Positions 51,255-61,882 are shown, numbered from the stretch's first letter. The stretch: 64,000 bases of DNA from Pseudomonas borbori (GCF_900115555.1 NZ_FOWX01000010.1:1-64000); one strand, 5' to 3'. The notes: a model not told the origin generated them from the letters alone. Numbers and translations are program-made.

Positions 51255-51332
51255 GTAGGGTGCGCGGGGCCGCCCAGGCCGTGCGCACCAGGTGCTGCGC
51301 GGCGTGCGAATGGTGCGCGCGGCGCACCCTAC
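51255..51332. repeat. GTAGGGTGCGC palindrome
   Basis: GTAGGGTGCGC at 51255 is mirrored by GCGCACCCTAC ending at 51332, with GGCCGTGCGCACCAGG in the middle. It is related to the first block of 23375-23480. It fills the csdA-dapD gap. Confidence 0.75.
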
Positions 51333-51337
51333 TCGGA

Positions 51338-52372
51338 TCAATTATGGGCGTGCAGGGCTTCGTTCAGCTCGATCGCCGACTTGTGGGTCTTGCACTCCAC
51401 CGCGCCGGTTTGCGAGTTGCGGCGGAACAGCAGGTCCGGTTGGCCGGCCAGTTCGCGCGCCTTGACCACCTTGACCAACTGGTTCTGGCCGTCGAGCAGC
51501 GCCACCTTGGTGCCGGCGGTGATGTACAGGCCGGACTCCACGGTGTTGCGGTCGCCCAGGGGGATGCCGATGCCGGCGTTGGCGCCGATCAGGCAGCCTT
51601 CGCCCACGGAAATCACCAGGTTGCCACCGCCGGACAGGGTGCCCATGGTCGAGCAGCCGCCGCCCAGGTCCGAGCCCTTGCCGACGAACACCCCGGCGGA
51701 GACGCGGCCTTCGATCATGCCCGGGCCTGCGGTGCCGGCATTGAAGTTGACGAAGCCTTCGTGCATCACCGTGGTGCCTTCACCGATGTAGGCGCCCAGG
51801 CGCACGCGCGCGGTGTCGGCGATGCGCACGCCGCTCGGCACCACGTAGTCGGTCATCTTGGGGAACTTGTCCACCGAGAAGACTTCCAGCAGTTCGCCTT
51901 TCAGGCGCGCTTCCAGTTGGCGTTCGCCCAGTTCGCCCAGGTCGATGGCGCCCTGGCTGGTCCAGGCTACGTTCGGCAGTAGCGGGAAGATCCCGCTCAG
52001 GTTCAGGCCGTGCGGTTTGACCAGGCGATGGGACAGCAGGTGCAGCTTGAGGTAGGCCTCGGGCGTGCTGCTCAGCGGCGCATCTTCGCCAAGGAAGGTG
52101 GCGACCAGCGGTTGGTGGCTTTCCGCCAGGCGGGTGAGCAGGGCTGCCTGGGCGGCGTCGATGCCTTTCAGCGCTTCGGCCAGCTCGCCAGCTTGCTGGG
52201 TGGTGAAGCCGATGGCCTGGTTGCCACCGCTGTAGCCGAGTTTTTCCGCGGCCTTGGCCACCAGCTCGCTGGCCGGGTTGAGCAGGGGCTGGGCGTAGAA
52301 GACTTCCAGCCAGTTGCTCTGACGGTTCTGGGTGCCGACACCGAAGGCCAGGCTGAACAGGGTCGTGGTCAT
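51338..52372 (-). CDS. dapD: Tetrahydrodipicolinate N-succinyltransferase DapD
   Basis: DapD transfers succinyl from succinyl-CoA to tetrahydrodipicolinate, entering the succinylase branch to diaminopimelate and lysine. The 344-aa product is the longer Pseudomonas/actinobacterial type. Its left-handed beta-helix hexapeptide repeats include VRLGAYIGEGTTVMHEGFVN, FNAGTAGPGMIEGRVSAGVF and LIGANAGIGIPLGDRNTVE. The start MTTTLFSLAFGVGTQNRQ is typical. dapC, the next enzyme, lies upstream with an ArsC-like gene between. Confidence 0.95.
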   Translation of the reverse strand: MTTTLFSLAFGVGTQNRQSNWLEVFYAQPLLNPASELVAKAAEKLGYSGGNQAIGFTTQQAGELAEALKGIDAAQAALLTRLAESHQPLVATFLGEDAPLSSTPEAYLKLHLLSHRLVKPHGLNLSGIFPLLPNVAWTSQGAIDLGELGERQLEARLKGELLEVFSVDKFPKMTDYVVPSGVRIADTARVRLGAYIGEGTTVMHEGFVNFNAGTAGPGMIEGRVSAGVFVGKGSDLGGGCSTMGTLSGGGNLVISVGEGCLIGANAGIGIPLGDRNTVESGLYITAGTKVALLDGQNQLVKVVKARELAGQPDLLFRRNSQTGAVECKTHKSAIELNEALHAHN

Positions 52373-52408
52373 GTTGCTTTCCTTAAACGCGAATTCAATG
52401 GGAGTTGT

Positions 52409-52756
52409 TCAAGCCAGCTCGGCGGCATAGCGCTCGGGCTTGAAGCCAACCAGGGTCTTGTTGCCGAGATCCAGCACCGGGCGCTTGATCATCGATGGCT
52501 GGGCGAGCATCAGCTCGATCGCCTTGTGCTGGTCGAGGTCGGCTTTGTGCGCCTCGTCCAGCTTGCGGAAGGTGGTGCCGGCACGGTTGAGAAGGGTTTC
52601 CCAGCCATGCTCGTTGCACCACTTGTCCAGGTTGTCACGGTCGATACCAACGGCTTTGTAATCGTGAAAGGCGTAGCTTACCCCGTGCTGGTCGAGCCAG
52701 GTACGGGCTTTCTTCATGGTGTCGCAGGCTTTGATGCCGTAGAGGGTCGTGCTCAT
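52409..52756 (-). CDS. ArsC family reductase (YffB/Spx-like)
   Basis: This is a 115-aa thioredoxin-fold protein of the ArsC/Spx/YffB family. It starts TTLYGIKACDTMKKARTWLD, with Cys11 at the usual position but no second Cys in a CXXC; RPVLDLGNKTLVGF contains the conserved Arg-Pro. YffB relatives lack demonstrated arsenate reductase activity and may use glutathione. It overlaps dapC by four bases (ATGA) and sits just upstream of dapD, so it is made together with lysine enzymes. This gene order is common in Pseudomonas and its purpose is unknown. Confidence 0.9.
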   Translation of the reverse strand: MSTTLYGIKACDTMKKARTWLDQHGVSYAFHDYKAVGIDRDNLDKWCNEHGWETLLNRAGTTFRKLDEAHKADLDQHKAIELMLAQPSMIKRPVLDLGNKTLVGFKPERYAAELA

Positions 52757-53955
52757 GCGTGCAGGCTCTTTACAAAGTCACGGATACGTTCGGCGGCTGC
52801 CACGCACTCGGCCAGCGGCGCGACCAGGGCTATGCGCACGCGATTGGCGCCCGGGTTGACGCCGTTGACACTGCGCGACAGGTAGGAGCCGGGCACCACG
52901 GTGACGTGTTCGCGGGCGAACAGCTCACGGGTAAAGGTTTCGTCGTCCAGCGGGGTTTTCGCCCACAGGTAGAAGCCGCCGTCCGGGCGCTGTACATCGA
53001 GTACGCCGTCGAGAATCGCCAGCACCGCGTCGAACTTCTCGCGGTACAGCGCGCGGTTGGCCGCGACGTGCTGCTCGTCGTTCCAGGCGGCCATGCTGGC
53101 CAGCTGGGTTTGCACCGGCATGGCGCAGCCGTGATAGGTACGGTACAGCAGGAAAGATTTCAATATGTCGGCGTCGCCGGCGACAAAGCCCGAACGCAAC
53201 CCCGGCAGGTTGGAGCGCTTGGACAGGCTGTGGAACACCACGCAGCGTTTGCAGTCGCTGCGGCCCAGTTCGGCGCAGGCGGTCAGCAGGCCAGCCGGTG
53301 GGTTCAGTTCGTCGAAATACAGTTCGCTGTAGCACTCGTCGGCGGCGATGACGAAGTCGTATTCATCGGCCAGCGCGATCAGTTTCTTCAGGGTGGTCAG
53401 CGGGATCAGCGCGCCGGTCGGGTTGCCGGGCGAGCAGAGGAAGAGGATCTGGCAGCGCTGCCAGACGTCGCTCGGCACCGCATCGAAGTCCGGGTTGAAG
53501 CCGTGCTGCTCCAGGCACGCCAGGTAGTGCGGCTGGGCGCCGGCGAGCAGGGCCGCGCCTTCGTAGATCTGGTAGAACGGGTTGGGGCTGACCACCAGGC
53601 CGCCGACGTCGCGCTGCACCACGGCCTGGGTGAAGGCGAATAGCGCCTCGCGGGTGCCGTTGACCGGCAGCACCTGGCGCGCCGGGTCGAGCATGCCGGC
53701 CGGCAGGTTGAAGCGCCGGCTGCACCAGCTGGCGATCGCTTCGCGCAGTTCGGGTATCCCCAGAGTGCTGGGGTAGACCGCCAGTTTCTCCAGGTTGGCG
53801 CTCAGCGCCTCGGCGACAAACGCCGGCGAGCGATGCTTGGGCTCGCCGATCGACAAGGCGATGGCCGGCTTGTCGCCGGGTGGCCGGGCGCCGGCGAGCA
53901 AGGCGCGGAGTTTCTCGAAAGGGTAGGGCTGCAGCTGGTTCAAGGCGTCGTTCAT
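52753..53955 (-). CDS. dapC: Succinyldiaminopimelate transaminase DapC
   Basis: This is a 400-aa class I/II PLP aminotransferase converting N-succinyl-2-amino-6-ketopimelate to N-succinyl-diaminopimelate. Landmarks are MNDALNQLQPYPFEKLRALL (start), SPNPFYQIYEGAALLAGAQP, SPGNPTGALIPLTTL, ADECYSELYFDE and the PLP-lysine segment FHSLSKRSNLPGLRSGF. The ATG at 53955 is chosen because it gives the family N-terminus; the in-frame start at 54018 lies in the spacer after glnD. It is co-translated with the ArsC-like gene. Confidence 0.94.
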   Translation of the reverse strand: MNDALNQLQPYPFEKLRALLAGARPPGDKPAIALSIGEPKHRSPAFVAEALSANLEKLAVYPSTLGIPELREAIASWCSRRFNLPAGMLDPARQVLPVNGTREALFAFTQAVVQRDVGGLVVSPNPFYQIYEGAALLAGAQPHYLACLEQHGFNPDFDAVPSDVWQRCQILFLCSPGNPTGALIPLTTLKKLIALADEYDFVIAADECYSELYFDELNPPAGLLTACAELGRSDCKRCVVFHSLSKRSNLPGLRSGFVAGDADILKSFLLYRTYHGCAMPVQTQLASMAAWNDEQHVAANRALYREKFDAVLAILDGVLDVQRPDGGFYLWAKTPLDDETFTRELFAREHVTVVPGSYLSRSVNGVNPGANRVRIALVAPLAECVAAAERIRDFVKSLHA

Positions 53956-54014
53956 TTTTCTGTCCTGGCTACTACAAGCGGCAGCCGCGGGGGATTTGGC
54001 TTGCCGCTGCTCGA

Positions 54015-56717
54015 TCAAATAATTATCCGGCTTGGCTCTGCGGATTGCCCGTTGGCGTCTGAGAGCTGCTCGATGATGGTTTCCTGCAGCCGGCGGCAGA
54101 GTTCGGGATCGGACAGCGGCTGGTTGTTGGCGTCGGTGACGAAGAACACGTCCTCGACCCGCTCGCCGAGGGTGGCGATCTTGGCATTCTGCAGCGACAG
54201 GTCGAAGTCGAGGAAGATCCGTCCGATGCGCGCCAGCAGGCCCGGCCGATCGGGTGCGGTCAACTCGAGGATGGTCACCGGGCGCTGTGCGTCGTTGTGG
54301 ATGGTCAGCCGTGGCGCGAAGGCGAAATGCTTGAGCTGGCGCGGCACCCGGCGCTGGATGATGTTCGGGTAGTCGTCGGGGTTCTTCAGCGCGTCGATCA
54401 GGCCCTGGCGGATCTGCTTGATCCGCGCCGGATTGTCGCCGATCGAGCCGCCCTCGGCCTCCAATACGATATAGGTATCGAGGGTGAACTTGCTGGTCGA
54501 GGTGAGAATCCGCGCGTCATGGATGTTCAGGTTGAGCTGGGCCATGGCGGCCACGGTCACGGCGAAGAAGTCGTGCTGATCCGCGGCATAGATGAAGATC
54601 TGCGTGCCGCCCTCGAATTCGCGCTGGGTGGTCTCCTTGATCAGTACCAGCGGATTGCCGTCGTTGGCGTGCTGCAGGATCGCCTCGGCATGCCAGGCCA
54701 CGTCGCCGGCGGTGTGGCGCAGGAAGTAGTCGTCGCCGAGTTTCGACCACAGCTGTTCGGCCTCGTCCGGGTCGGTGCCGCCGCGCACCAGAATGTCCAG
54801 CGCGGCGCTCTGGGTCAGGCGAATCTGCTCTTCACGGTCCAGCGGGTTTTCCAGGCCGCGGTTGAGCGCGCGCTTGGTTTCGGTATAGAGCTGGCGCAGC
54901 AGGCTGGCGCGCCAGGAGTTCCACAGGCTCGGGTTGGTGGCGTTGATGTCGGCCACGGTCAGCACGTAGAGGTAGTCCAGACGGGTCTGATCGCCGACCA
55001 GGCGGGCGAAATCGAAGATCACCTGGGGGTCGGAGAGGTCCTTGCGCTGGGCGGTGGTCGACATCACCAGGTGGTTCTGCACCAGCCAGACGATCAGCTT
55101 GCTGTCCCAGTTGGGCAGCTGATGGCGCACGCAGAAGGCCTCGGCGTCTGCCGCGCCCAGCTCTGAGTGGTCGCCGCCGCGACCCTTGCCGATGTCATGG
55201 TAAAGCCCGGCCAGGTAGATCAGCTCGGGTTTGGGCAGCTTGCCGATCAGCTTGCTGGCCAGGGAGAACTTCTCGGCCAGTTCCGGCCACTTGAATTTGC
55301 GCAGGTGCTTGATCAGGTTGAGGGTGTGCGCATCGACCGTATAGATGTGGAACAGGTCGTGCTGCATCTGCCCGACGATGTCGCCGAACTCGGGCAGGTA
55401 GCGCCCGAGAATGCCGTAGCGGTTCATCCGCCGCAGATTGCGGTGGATGCCCTGCGGGCTCTTGAACAGCTCGATGAACAGGCTGGTATTGCGAATGTCC
55501 TTGCGGAACTCGTCGTCGATCAGGTGACGGTGATCGCGCAGCAGGCGAATGCTGTCGGCGCACACGCCCTTGATCTCGGGGTGCTGGGCCATCAGCACGA
55601 AGATTTCCAGGATGGCGAAAGGGGTGCGCTTGAAGACGTTGGGGTGAGTGACTTCGATATAGCCGTCGCGCAGCTGGAAACGGCTGTTGAGCGGCTGGGC
55701 CTGGCCGCTTTGGCCGGCGCGGAGGATTTCCTCCTCGAAGTGCTGGTTGATCAGGTCGCTCAACTCGGCGATGCCCATCACCACGCGATAGTACTTCTGC
55801 ATGAAGCGTTCGATCGCCAGTTTGCTGTCGCCGTCTTCATAGCCCAGCAGGCGGGCGATCTGGCCCTGGTGATCGAACAGCAGGCGGTCTTCGGCGCGGC
55901 CGGCGAGCATGTGCAGGGCGTAGCGTACCTTCCACAGGAATTCCTGGCTGGACACCAGCAGGGCGTACTCGCTTTCCAGCAGAAAGCCCTGGCCGACCAT
56001 GGCGTGCAGATTCAAGGTGGCGAAATGCCGGCGGGCGACCCAGAGGATGGTCTGGATATCGCGCAGGCCGCCCGGTGAGCCCTTGACGTTGGGTTCGAGG
56101 TTGTATTCGGTGTCGTTGTACTTGGCGTGGCGGGCGCGCTGCTCCTTGCGTTTGGCCAGGTAGAACTGCTTGCTCGGCCACATCTGTGCGGTGCTGGTGA
56201 CGTCCTGCATGCGCTGACGCAGGCGCTCGGGGCCGGCGATGGTGCGGCTTTCCATCAGGTTGGTGACCACCGTCAGGTCGGCGCGGGCCTCTTCGGCGCA
56301 CTCGTCGACCGAGCGCACGCTTTGCCCGACTTCCAGGCCGATGTCCCAGAGCAGGGTGAGGAAGCGTTCGATCGGCTCGCGAAAGCGTTCGTGGTCGTTG
56401 CTGCCCAGCAGGATCAGCAGGTCGATGTCCGAGTAGGGGTGCAGTTCGCCACGGCCATAGCCGCCGACTGCCAGCAGGGCGATGTCGGCGTCTGCGCTCC
56501 AGTCCAGGCGATCCCAGGCTTCACGCAGGATCTGGTCGGTGAACCAGGCGCGATCCTCGACCAGTCGGCGTACCTCGCGGCCCTCCTTGAAGCGCGCGTC
56601 GAGCACCTCGTGGGCGCGGCGGATGGCTTTCTTGAAGGCCGCGATGGGGCTGGCCTTGAGCGCCAGTTCGGCCTGGAATTGCCCGCGGTCGAACAGTTCG
56701 GAGTCTACCTGCGGCAT
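54015..56717 (-). CDS. glnD: PII uridylyltransferase / uridylyl-removing enzyme GlnD
   Basis: GlnD senses glutamine and adds or removes UMP on PII proteins (GlnB/GlnK), setting nitrogen control. The 900-aa product has the nucleotidyltransferase motif [20 protein letters not shown] (about residues 80-99), the HD domain [20 protein letters not shown], and two C-terminal ACT domains ([40 protein letters not shown]). The ATG at 56717 has GAGGAAG eight bases upstream and gives [14 protein letters not shown] as in P. aeruginosa. An in-frame ATG at 56750 overlaps the map stop and is less likely. Confidence 0.96.
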   Translation of the reverse strand: MPQVDSELFDRGQFQAELALKASPIAAFKKAIRRAHEVLDARFKEGREVRRLVEDRAWFTDQILREAWDRLDWSADADIALLAVGGYGRGELHPYSDIDLLILLGSNDHERFREPIERFLTLLWDIGLEVGQSVRSVDECAEEARADLTVVTNLMESRTIAGPERLRQRMQDVTSTAQMWPSKQFYLAKRKEQRARHAKYNDTEYNLEPNVKGSPGGLRDIQTILWVARRHFATLNLHAMVGQGFLLESEYALLVSSQEFLWKVRYALHMLAGRAEDRLLFDHQGQIARLLGYEDGDSKLAIERFMQKYYRVVMGIAELSDLINQHFEEEILRAGQSGQAQPLNSRFQLRDGYIEVTHPNVFKRTPFAILEIFVLMAQHPEIKGVCADSIRLLRDHRHLIDDEFRKDIRNTSLFIELFKSPQGIHRNLRRMNRYGILGRYLPEFGDIVGQMQHDLFHIYTVDAHTLNLIKHLRKFKWPELAEKFSLASKLIGKLPKPELIYLAGLYHDIGKGRGGDHSELGAADAEAFCVRHQLPNWDSKLIVWLVQNHLVMSTTAQRKDLSDPQVIFDFARLVGDQTRLDYLYVLTVADINATNPSLWNSWRASLLRQLYTETKRALNRGLENPLDREEQIRLTQSAALDILVRGGTDPDEAEQLWSKLGDDYFLRHTAGDVAWHAEAILQHANDGNPLVLIKETTQREFEGGTQIFIYAADQHDFFAVTVAAMAQLNLNIHDARILTSTSKFTLDTYIVLEAEGGSIGDNPARIKQIRQGLIDALKNPDDYPNIIQRRVPRQLKHFAFAPRLTIHNDAQRPVTILELTAPDRPGLLARIGRIFLDFDLSLQNAKIATLGERVEDVFFVTDANNQPLSDPELCRRLQETIIEQLSDANGQSAEPSRIII

Positions 56718-56749
56718 GCGCCGATCTTCCTCTATAGGGGTGGCGAGCA

Positions 56750-57532
56750 TCAGGCCGACGTGCGGGCGATGGTGTCGTCACTGCGCAGGGTGAAGATCTC
56801 GTAGCCGTCGGCGGTGACCAGGATGGTGTGCTCCCACTGCGCCGAGAGCTTGCGATCCTTGGTGATCGCGGTCCAGCCGTCGCCGAGCAGGCGGGTTTCC
56901 GCGCGGCCCTGGTTGATCATCGGCTCGATGGTGAAGCACATGCCTTCCTTGAGTTCCAGGCCGGTACCGGCGCGGCCGTAGTGCAGCACCTGCGGCTCTT
57001 CGTGGAACACCGCGCCGATGCCATGGCCGCAGTACTCGCGCACCACCGAGAAGCCGTTCTTCTCGGCGTGCTTCTGGATCACCTCGCCGATGTCGCCCAG
57101 GCGGGCGCCGGGACGCACCAGCTGGATACCTTTATACATGCATTCCTGGGTGATCCTGGCCAGGCGCTCGGCCCACTCCGGCACCTTGCCGACCATGAAC
57201 ATCTTGCTGGTGTCGCCGTGGTAGCCGTCCTTGATCACGGTGATGTCGATGTTCAGCACGTCGCCTTCTTTCAGCGGCTTCTCGTTGGGGATGCCGTGGC
57301 AGACCACATGGTTGACCGAGGTGCAGATCGACTTGGGGAAGCCCTTGTAGTTGAGCGGCGCGGGAATGGCCTGCTGCACATTGACGATGTAGTCATGGCA
57401 GATGCGATCGAGCTCTTCAGTGGTGACGCCGGGCTTGACGTGTTCGCCGATCATTTCCAGTACGTCGGCGGCCAGGCGGCCGGCTACGCGCATTTTCTCG
57501 ATTTCTGCGGGGGATTTGATGGTGACGGTCAT
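56750..57532 (-). CDS. map: Type I methionine aminopeptidase
   Basis: This enzyme removes the initiator methionine from nascent proteins. The 260-aa product has the metal ligands in [19 protein letters not shown] (two Asp), [14 protein letters not shown] (His) and [11 protein letters not shown] (Glu), with the final Glu in QWEHTILV. Length is standard. It is divergent from rpsB, as in most gammaproteobacteria, and precedes glnD by 32 bases on the same transcript. Confidence 0.96.
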   Translation of the reverse strand: MTVTIKSPAEIEKMRVAGRLAADVLEMIGEHVKPGVTTEELDRICHDYIVNVQQAIPAPLNYKGFPKSICTSVNHVVCHGIPNEKPLKEGDVLNIDITVIKDGYHGDTSKMFMVGKVPEWAERLARITQECMYKGIQLVRPGARLGDIGEVIQKHAEKNGFSVVREYCGHGIGAVFHEEPQVLHYGRAGTGLELKEGMCFTIEPMINQGRAETRLLGDGWTAITKDRKLSAQWEHTILVTADGYEIFTLRSDDTIARTSA

Positions 57533-57842
57533 ATAGGCTCTCGGGCACAGACTGAAAAGAGGGCTATGTTAGCAGCTTCGGGCCGCAAGCCCCAAAGCCA
57601 GCAGCGAGCCTCAAGCTGCACGCCGCGAGGCGAGCGGGCGGCGTTCTGCTTCTACTTGCGGCTTTATGCTTGTAGCTTGCGCCTGCCTTTTATGGTATAA
57701 AACGCGCCGCTTTACGGGCTGTGTGCCCGAAAGCTTTAATCCACACACGTATCGACACGATTTCCTGGGTGCCTTTCGCCGCGTGCGGATGGTTGGAGAT
57801 TGGGATGCGTGGAGGCCTAACCCGACTTATCAAGGAACTATC
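57533..57842 (+). promoter_or_regulatory. map-rpsB intergenic region with rpsB promoter and leader
   Basis: A TATAAA (57696-57701) lies 17 bases after TAGCTT (57673-57678) and would start rpsB transcription near 57708. The leader of about 135 bases has a CGGGC-TGTGT-GCCCG hairpin (57715-57729), and could be a ribosomal-protein S2 autoregulatory leader. Bases 57570-57670 are a REP-like stretch of GCTTG/CAAGC units. AAGGAACTATC precedes the ATG. Confidence 0.5.
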
Positions 57843-58583
57843 ATGTCCCAAGTCAATATGCGCGATATGCTGAAGGCCGGTGTGCACTTCGGCCACCAGA
57901 CCCGTTACTGGAACCCGAAAATGGGCAAGTACATTTTCGGCGCGCGTAACAAGATTCACATCATCAACCTCGAAAAAACCCTGCCGATGTTCAACGAAGC
58001 GCTGTCGTTCGTTGAGAAGCTGGCTACCGGCAAGAACAAGATCCTGTTCGTCGGCACCAAGCGTTCCGCCGGCAAGATCGTTGCCCAGGAAGCTGCACGT
58101 TGCGGCTCGCCGTACGTCGATCATCGCTGGTTGGGCGGCATGCTGACCAACTACAAGACCATCCGCGCCTCGATCAAGCGTCTGCGTGATCTGGAAGTTC
58201 AGTCCCAGGACGGCACTTTCACCAAGCTGACCAAGAAAGAAGCCCTGATGCGTACCCGCGATCTGGAAAAACTGGATCGCAGCCTGGGTGGTATCAAGGA
58301 CATGGGCGGTCTGCCGGACGCTCTGTTCGTGATCGACGTCGACCACGAGCGCATTGCTATCACCGAAGCCAACAAGCTGGGTATCCCGGTTATCGGCATC
58401 GTCGATACCAACAGCAGCCCGGAAGGCGTTGACTACATCATCCCGGGTAACGACGACGCCATCCGCGCCATCCAGCTGTACATGGGTGCCATGGCTGATG
58501 CCGTAGTTCGCGGTCGTACCAACACCGGCGGCGCCGACGAATTCGTCGAGCAGGCTCCCGCCGCCGAAGCGACTCAAGGCTAA
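57843..58583 (+). CDS. rpsB: 30S ribosomal protein S2
   Basis: This is a 246-aa S2 protein of the small subunit. [20 protein letters not shown] (about residues 6-25), [40 protein letters not shown] and [20 protein letters not shown] are unmistakable. ATG 57843 is the standard start; the in-frame open region upstream is leader. It is followed by a strong attenuator or terminator and then tsf, the usual rpsB-tsf arrangement, in which S2 can repress both genes. Confidence 0.98.
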   Translation: MSQVNMRDMLKAGVHFGHQTRYWNPKMGKYIFGARNKIHIINLEKTLPMFNEALSFVEKLATGKNKILFVGTKRSAGKIVAQEAARCGSPYVDHRWLGGMLTNYKTIRASIKRLRDLEVQSQDGTFTKLTKKEALMRTRDLEKLDRSLGGIKDMGGLPDALFVIDVDHERIAITEANKLGIPVIGIVDTNSSPEGVDYIIPGNDDAIRAIQLYMGAMADAVVRGRTNTGGADEFVEQAPAAEATQG

Positions 58584-58611
58584 GCGCTAGGCGCCAAGCG
58601 TTATTCGCTGC

Positions 58612-58640
58612 GCAAAAAGGGGGCTAGGCCCCCTTTTTGC
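58612..58640 (+). terminator. Rho-independent hairpin between rpsB and tsf
   Basis: GCAAAAAGGGGGC pairs with GCCCCCTTTTTGC around TAG; the T-run is part of the stem. It is symmetrical and lies 28 bases after rpsB. As elsewhere, it probably lowers tsf transcription relative to rpsB. Confidence 0.88.
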
Positions 58641-58759
58641 CACTTTGAAAACCATTGTCAGCCGGTTGCTGTGCGTCGAGTCCGGGCAGTGTGTTTACAG
58701 AATCGATCGCCCGCTCCGGCGGGTGGAATGGTTAACAACCTATCCAAGAGGAATTTGAA

Positions 58760-59629
58760 ATGGCAGAGATTACTGCGGCACTCGTCAAGGAGCTGCGTGA
58801 GCGCACTGGCGAAGGCATGATGGATTGCAAAAAGGCCTTGACCAAGGCCGGCGGTGACATCGAAAAAGCCATTGATGACATGCGTGCTTCCGGCGCGATC
58901 AAGGCCGCCAAGAAGGCAGGCAACATCGCCGCCGAAGGTGCTATCGCGGTCAAGGTTGCTGAAGACGGCAAGTCGGCCGTGATCCTCGAAGTCAACTCGC
59001 AAACCGACTTCCTGGCGCTGCAGGACGACTTCAAGAACTTCGTCAACGAAAGCCTGGAAAAAGCCTTCGCCGACCAGCTGACCGACGCCGCGCCGTTGAT
59101 CGCTGCCCAGGAAGCTGCGCGCGAAGCGCTGGTGGCCAAGGTCGGTGAGAACGTCAACATTCGTCGTCTGGCCCGCGTTGAAGGCGACGTGGTCAGTGCT
59201 TACCTGCACGGCAACAAGATCGGCGTTGTAGTTGTCCTGAATGGCGGTAACGCCGAGCTGGCCAAGGATATCGCCATGCACGTGGCGGCCAGCAATCCGG
59301 AGTTCCTGCTGCCTACGGAAGTTTCCGCCGAGGCGATCGAGCGCGAAAAAGCCGTGTTCATGAGCCTCAACGAAGACAAGATCAAGGGCAAGCCGGCTGA
59401 GATCGTCGAGAAGATGGTTGGCGGTCGTATCCAGAAGTTCCTCGCCGAAGCCAGCCTGGTTGAGCAGGCCTTCGTCAAGGACCCGGAAATCAAGGTCGGT
59501 GCGCTGGCCAAGAAGGGCGGTGCTGAGATCGTTTCCTTCACGCGCTTCCAGGTCGGCGAAGGCATCGAGAAGCCGGTAGACAACTTCGCTGAAGAAGTCG
59601 CTGCGCAACTGGCTGCCAGCAAGCAATAA
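58760..59629 (+). CDS. tsf: Elongation factor Ts
   Basis: EF-Ts exchanges GDP for GTP on EF-Tu. The 289-aa product begins with the UBA-like domain and signature LRERTGEGMMDCKKALTKAG (about residues 13-32), then EVNSQTDFLA (TDFV-type motif) and IAMHVAASNPEFL. Length fits the family. GAGGAATTTGAA precedes the ATG. Confidence 0.98.
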   Translation: MAEITAALVKELRERTGEGMMDCKKALTKAGGDIEKAIDDMRASGAIKAAKKAGNIAAEGAIAVKVAEDGKSAVILEVNSQTDFLALQDDFKNFVNESLEKAFADQLTDAAPLIAAQEAAREALVAKVGENVNIRRLARVEGDVVSAYLHGNKIGVVVVLNGGNAELAKDIAMHVAASNPEFLLPTEVSAEAIEREKAVFMSLNEDKIKGKPAEIVEKMVGGRIQKFLAEASLVEQAFVKDPEIKVGALAKKGGAEIVSFTRFQVGEGIEKPVDNFAEEVAAQLAASKQ

Positions 59630-59646
59630 GACGCTGTTGTCGCCCC

Positions 59647-59680
59647 GAAGAGGCTGCCCGCTTATGCGCGCGGCCTCTTC
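59647..59680 (+). terminator. Hairpin after tsf
   Basis: GAAGAGGC (59647-59654) pairs with GCCTCTTC (59673-59680), with GCGCGC in the loop. The following GTCAAATT has no good T-run, so termination before pyrH is probably partial. Confidence 0.5.
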
Positions 59681-59812
59681 GTCAAATTAAGGGGTGAGCA
59701 AGGCCTTTGTTGCCAGGTAGGCGACAAATGGCTCCGGACGTTGTCAAAGCGCTCGACAAATCCGTGCCGCAAGGCGCGCAAAAGAATTCAAACGCCGCAG
59801 GAGAGACTGGTA

Positions 59813-60556
59813 ATGGCTCAGCAGGTGAGTGGTCGTCAACCGCGCTACAAGCGCATTCTGCTCAAACTCAGCGGCGAGGCCCTGATGGGCTCGGAAGATT
59901 TCGGCATCGATCCCAAGGTGCTCGATCGCATGGCGTTGGAAGTCGGCCAGTTGGTCGGTATCGGCGTGCAGGTCGGCCTGGTCATCGGCGGCGGCAACCT
60001 GTTCCGTGGCGCGGCACTCTCCGCTGCCGGCATGGATCGGGTGACCGGCGACCACATGGGCATGCTGGCCACCGTGATGAATGCCCTGGCCATGCGTGAT
60101 GCGCTGGAGCGCTCGAATATCCCGGCCATCGTGATGTCGGCGATTTCCATGGTCGGGGTAACCGATCATTACGATCGGCGCAAGGCGCTGCGTCATCTGA
60201 AAACCGGTGAGGTGGTGATCTTCGCCGCGGGCACCGGCAACCCGTTCTTCACCACCGATTCGGCCGCCTGCCTGCGGGCCATCGAGACCGATGCCGACGT
60301 GGTGTTGAAGGCAACCAAGGTGGACGGGGTGTACACCGCCGACCCGTTCAAGGATCCGCATGCGGAGAAATTCGACCGACTGACTTACGATGAAGTGCTG
60401 GATCGCAAGCTCGGCGTGATGGATCTGACCGCCATCTGCTTGTGTCGCGATCACAAGATGCCGCTGCGCGTCTTCAACATGAATAAGCCCGGTGCCCTGC
60501 TGAATATCGTGGTGGGTGGCGCCGAAGGCACTCTGATCGAGGAAGGTGAACAATGA
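59813..60556 (+). CDS. pyrH: UMP kinase
   Basis: PyrH phosphorylates UMP to UDP in pyrimidine nucleotide synthesis. The 247-aa product has [15 protein letters not shown] (about residues 12-26), [29 protein letters not shown] and [16 protein letters not shown], all typical of the bacterial amino-acid-kinase-fold UMP kinases. The ATG at 59813, with CAGGAGA upstream, is preferred over an in-frame start at 59741. It overlaps frr by four bases (ATGA). Confidence 0.97.
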   Translation: MAQQVSGRQPRYKRILLKLSGEALMGSEDFGIDPKVLDRMALEVGQLVGIGVQVGLVIGGGNLFRGAALSAAGMDRVTGDHMGMLATVMNALAMRDALERSNIPAIVMSAISMVGVTDHYDRRKALRHLKTGEVVIFAAGTGNPFFTTDSAACLRAIETDADVVLKATKVDGVYTADPFKDPHAEKFDRLTYDEVLDRKLGVMDLTAICLCRDHKMPLRVFNMNKPGALLNIVVGGAEGTLIEEGEQ

Positions 60557-61110
60557 TCAACGAGATCAAGAAAGATACCCGGGAACGTATGCAGAAGAGC
60601 CTGGATTCGCTGATCCATGCTTTCAGCCGTATTCGTACCGGCCAGGCCCACCCGAGCATTCTGGGTGGTGTGATGGTGCCTTACTACGGTGCCGACACTC
60701 CCTTGAATCAGGTTGCCAACGTCACCGTCAAGGATTCCCGCACCCTGCAGGTGGTGGCGTTCGAGCGCAACATGCTGGCTGCCGTCGATAAGGCGATCCA
60801 GAGTTCCGGTCTGGGCTTCAATCCGACCAACCTGGGCGAGCTGCTGCTGATTTCCATGCCGGCGCTGACCGAGGAGACCCGCAAGGGTTTCACCAAGCAG
60901 GCGCGTGATGCCGCCGAAGATGCTCGTATTGCCGTGCGCAATATCCGTCGTGATGCCTTGAGTCAGTTGAAGGATCTGGTCAAGGAGAAGGAAATCAGCG
61001 AAGACGAAGAGCGTCGCGCCGCCGACGAGATCCAGAAGCTGACTGACAGGTTCGTGGCGGAAATCGAGGTGGCCGTGAAGCAGAAAGAAGCGGATCTGAT
61101 GGCCGTTTAG
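60553..61110 (+). CDS. frr: Ribosome recycling factor
   Basis: Together with EF-G this factor splits post-termination ribosomes. The 185-aa product has the full-length RRF pattern: [22 protein letters not shown] (domain junction), [30 protein letters not shown] and [20 protein letters not shown]. It is translationally coupled to pyrH and followed 16 bases later by uppS. Confidence 0.98.
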   Translation: MINEIKKDTRERMQKSLDSLIHAFSRIRTGQAHPSILGGVMVPYYGADTPLNQVANVTVKDSRTLQVVAFERNMLAAVDKAIQSSGLGFNPTNLGELLLISMPALTEETRKGFTKQARDAAEDARIAVRNIRRDALSQLKDLVKEKEISEDEERRAADEIQKLTDRFVAEIEVAVKQKEADLMAV

Positions 61111-61126
61111 CGGTCAGGAGATCCTC

Positions 61127-61882
61127 ATGCACAAGACCATAGGCGGCGCTAAGGTGGCCGTGCCACGTCATGTGGCGATCATCATGGATGGTAATAACCG
61201 CTGGGCGCGCAAGCGCCTGTTGCCGGGGGTGGCCGGGCACAAGGCAGGTGTCGATGCCGTGCGCGCGGTCATCGAGGTGTGCGCCGAGGCCGGGGTCGAG
61301 GTGTTGACCCTGTTTGCCTTCTCCAGCGAGAACTGGCAGCGCCCGGCCGACGAGGTGAGCGCGCTGATGGAGTTGTTTCTCGGTGCGCTGCGTCGCGAGG
61401 CGAAGAAGCTCAACGACAACGGCATCAGCCTGCGCATCATCGGCGATCGCTCGCGCTTCCATCCAGAACTGCAGGCCGCCATGCGCGAGGCTGAGGCCAT
61501 GACCGCTGGCGACAAGCGGTTTATCTTGCAGATCGCCGCCAACTACGGCGGCCAGTGGGATATCGCGCAGGCGGCGCAGCGTCTGGCTCGTGAGGTTCAG
61601 GCGGGGCATCTGCGGCCCGAAGATATCACCCCCGAGCTGTTGCAGGGTTGCCTGGCGACCGGCGATTTGCCCTTGCCCGATCTGTGCATCCGCACGGGCG
61701 GCGAGCACCGCATCAGCAATTTCCTGTTATGGCAGTTGGCCTACAGCGAGCTGTATTTCTCTGATCTGTTCTGGCCGGATTTCAAGCACGACGCCATGCG
61801 CAAGGCCTTGGCGGATTACGCCAGGCGCCAGCGGCGTTTTGGCCGGTCCGCCGAGCAGGTCGATGCCGAGGCGCGTGCCTGA
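61127..61882 (+). CDS. uppS: Undecaprenyl diphosphate synthase
   Basis: This cis-prenyltransferase builds the C55 lipid carrier for cell-wall synthesis from farnesyl and isopentenyl diphosphates. The 251-aa product carries HVAIIMDGNNRWARKRLL (catalytic Asp in MDGN), LTLFAFSSENWQRP and the C-terminal LCIRTGGEHRISNFLLWQ plus SELYFSDLFWPDF. Its stop overlaps the cdsA start by one base (TGATG). Confidence 0.97.
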   Translation: MHKTIGGAKVAVPRHVAIIMDGNNRWARKRLLPGVAGHKAGVDAVRAVIEVCAEAGVEVLTLFAFSSENWQRPADEVSALMELFLGALRREAKKLNDNGISLRIIGDRSRFHPELQAAMREAEAMTAGDKRFILQIAANYGGQWDIAQAAQRLAREVQAGHLRPEDITPELLQGCLATGDLPLPDLCIRTGGEHRISNFLLWQLAYSELYFSDLFWPDFKHDAMRKALADYARRQRRFGRSAEQVDAEARA

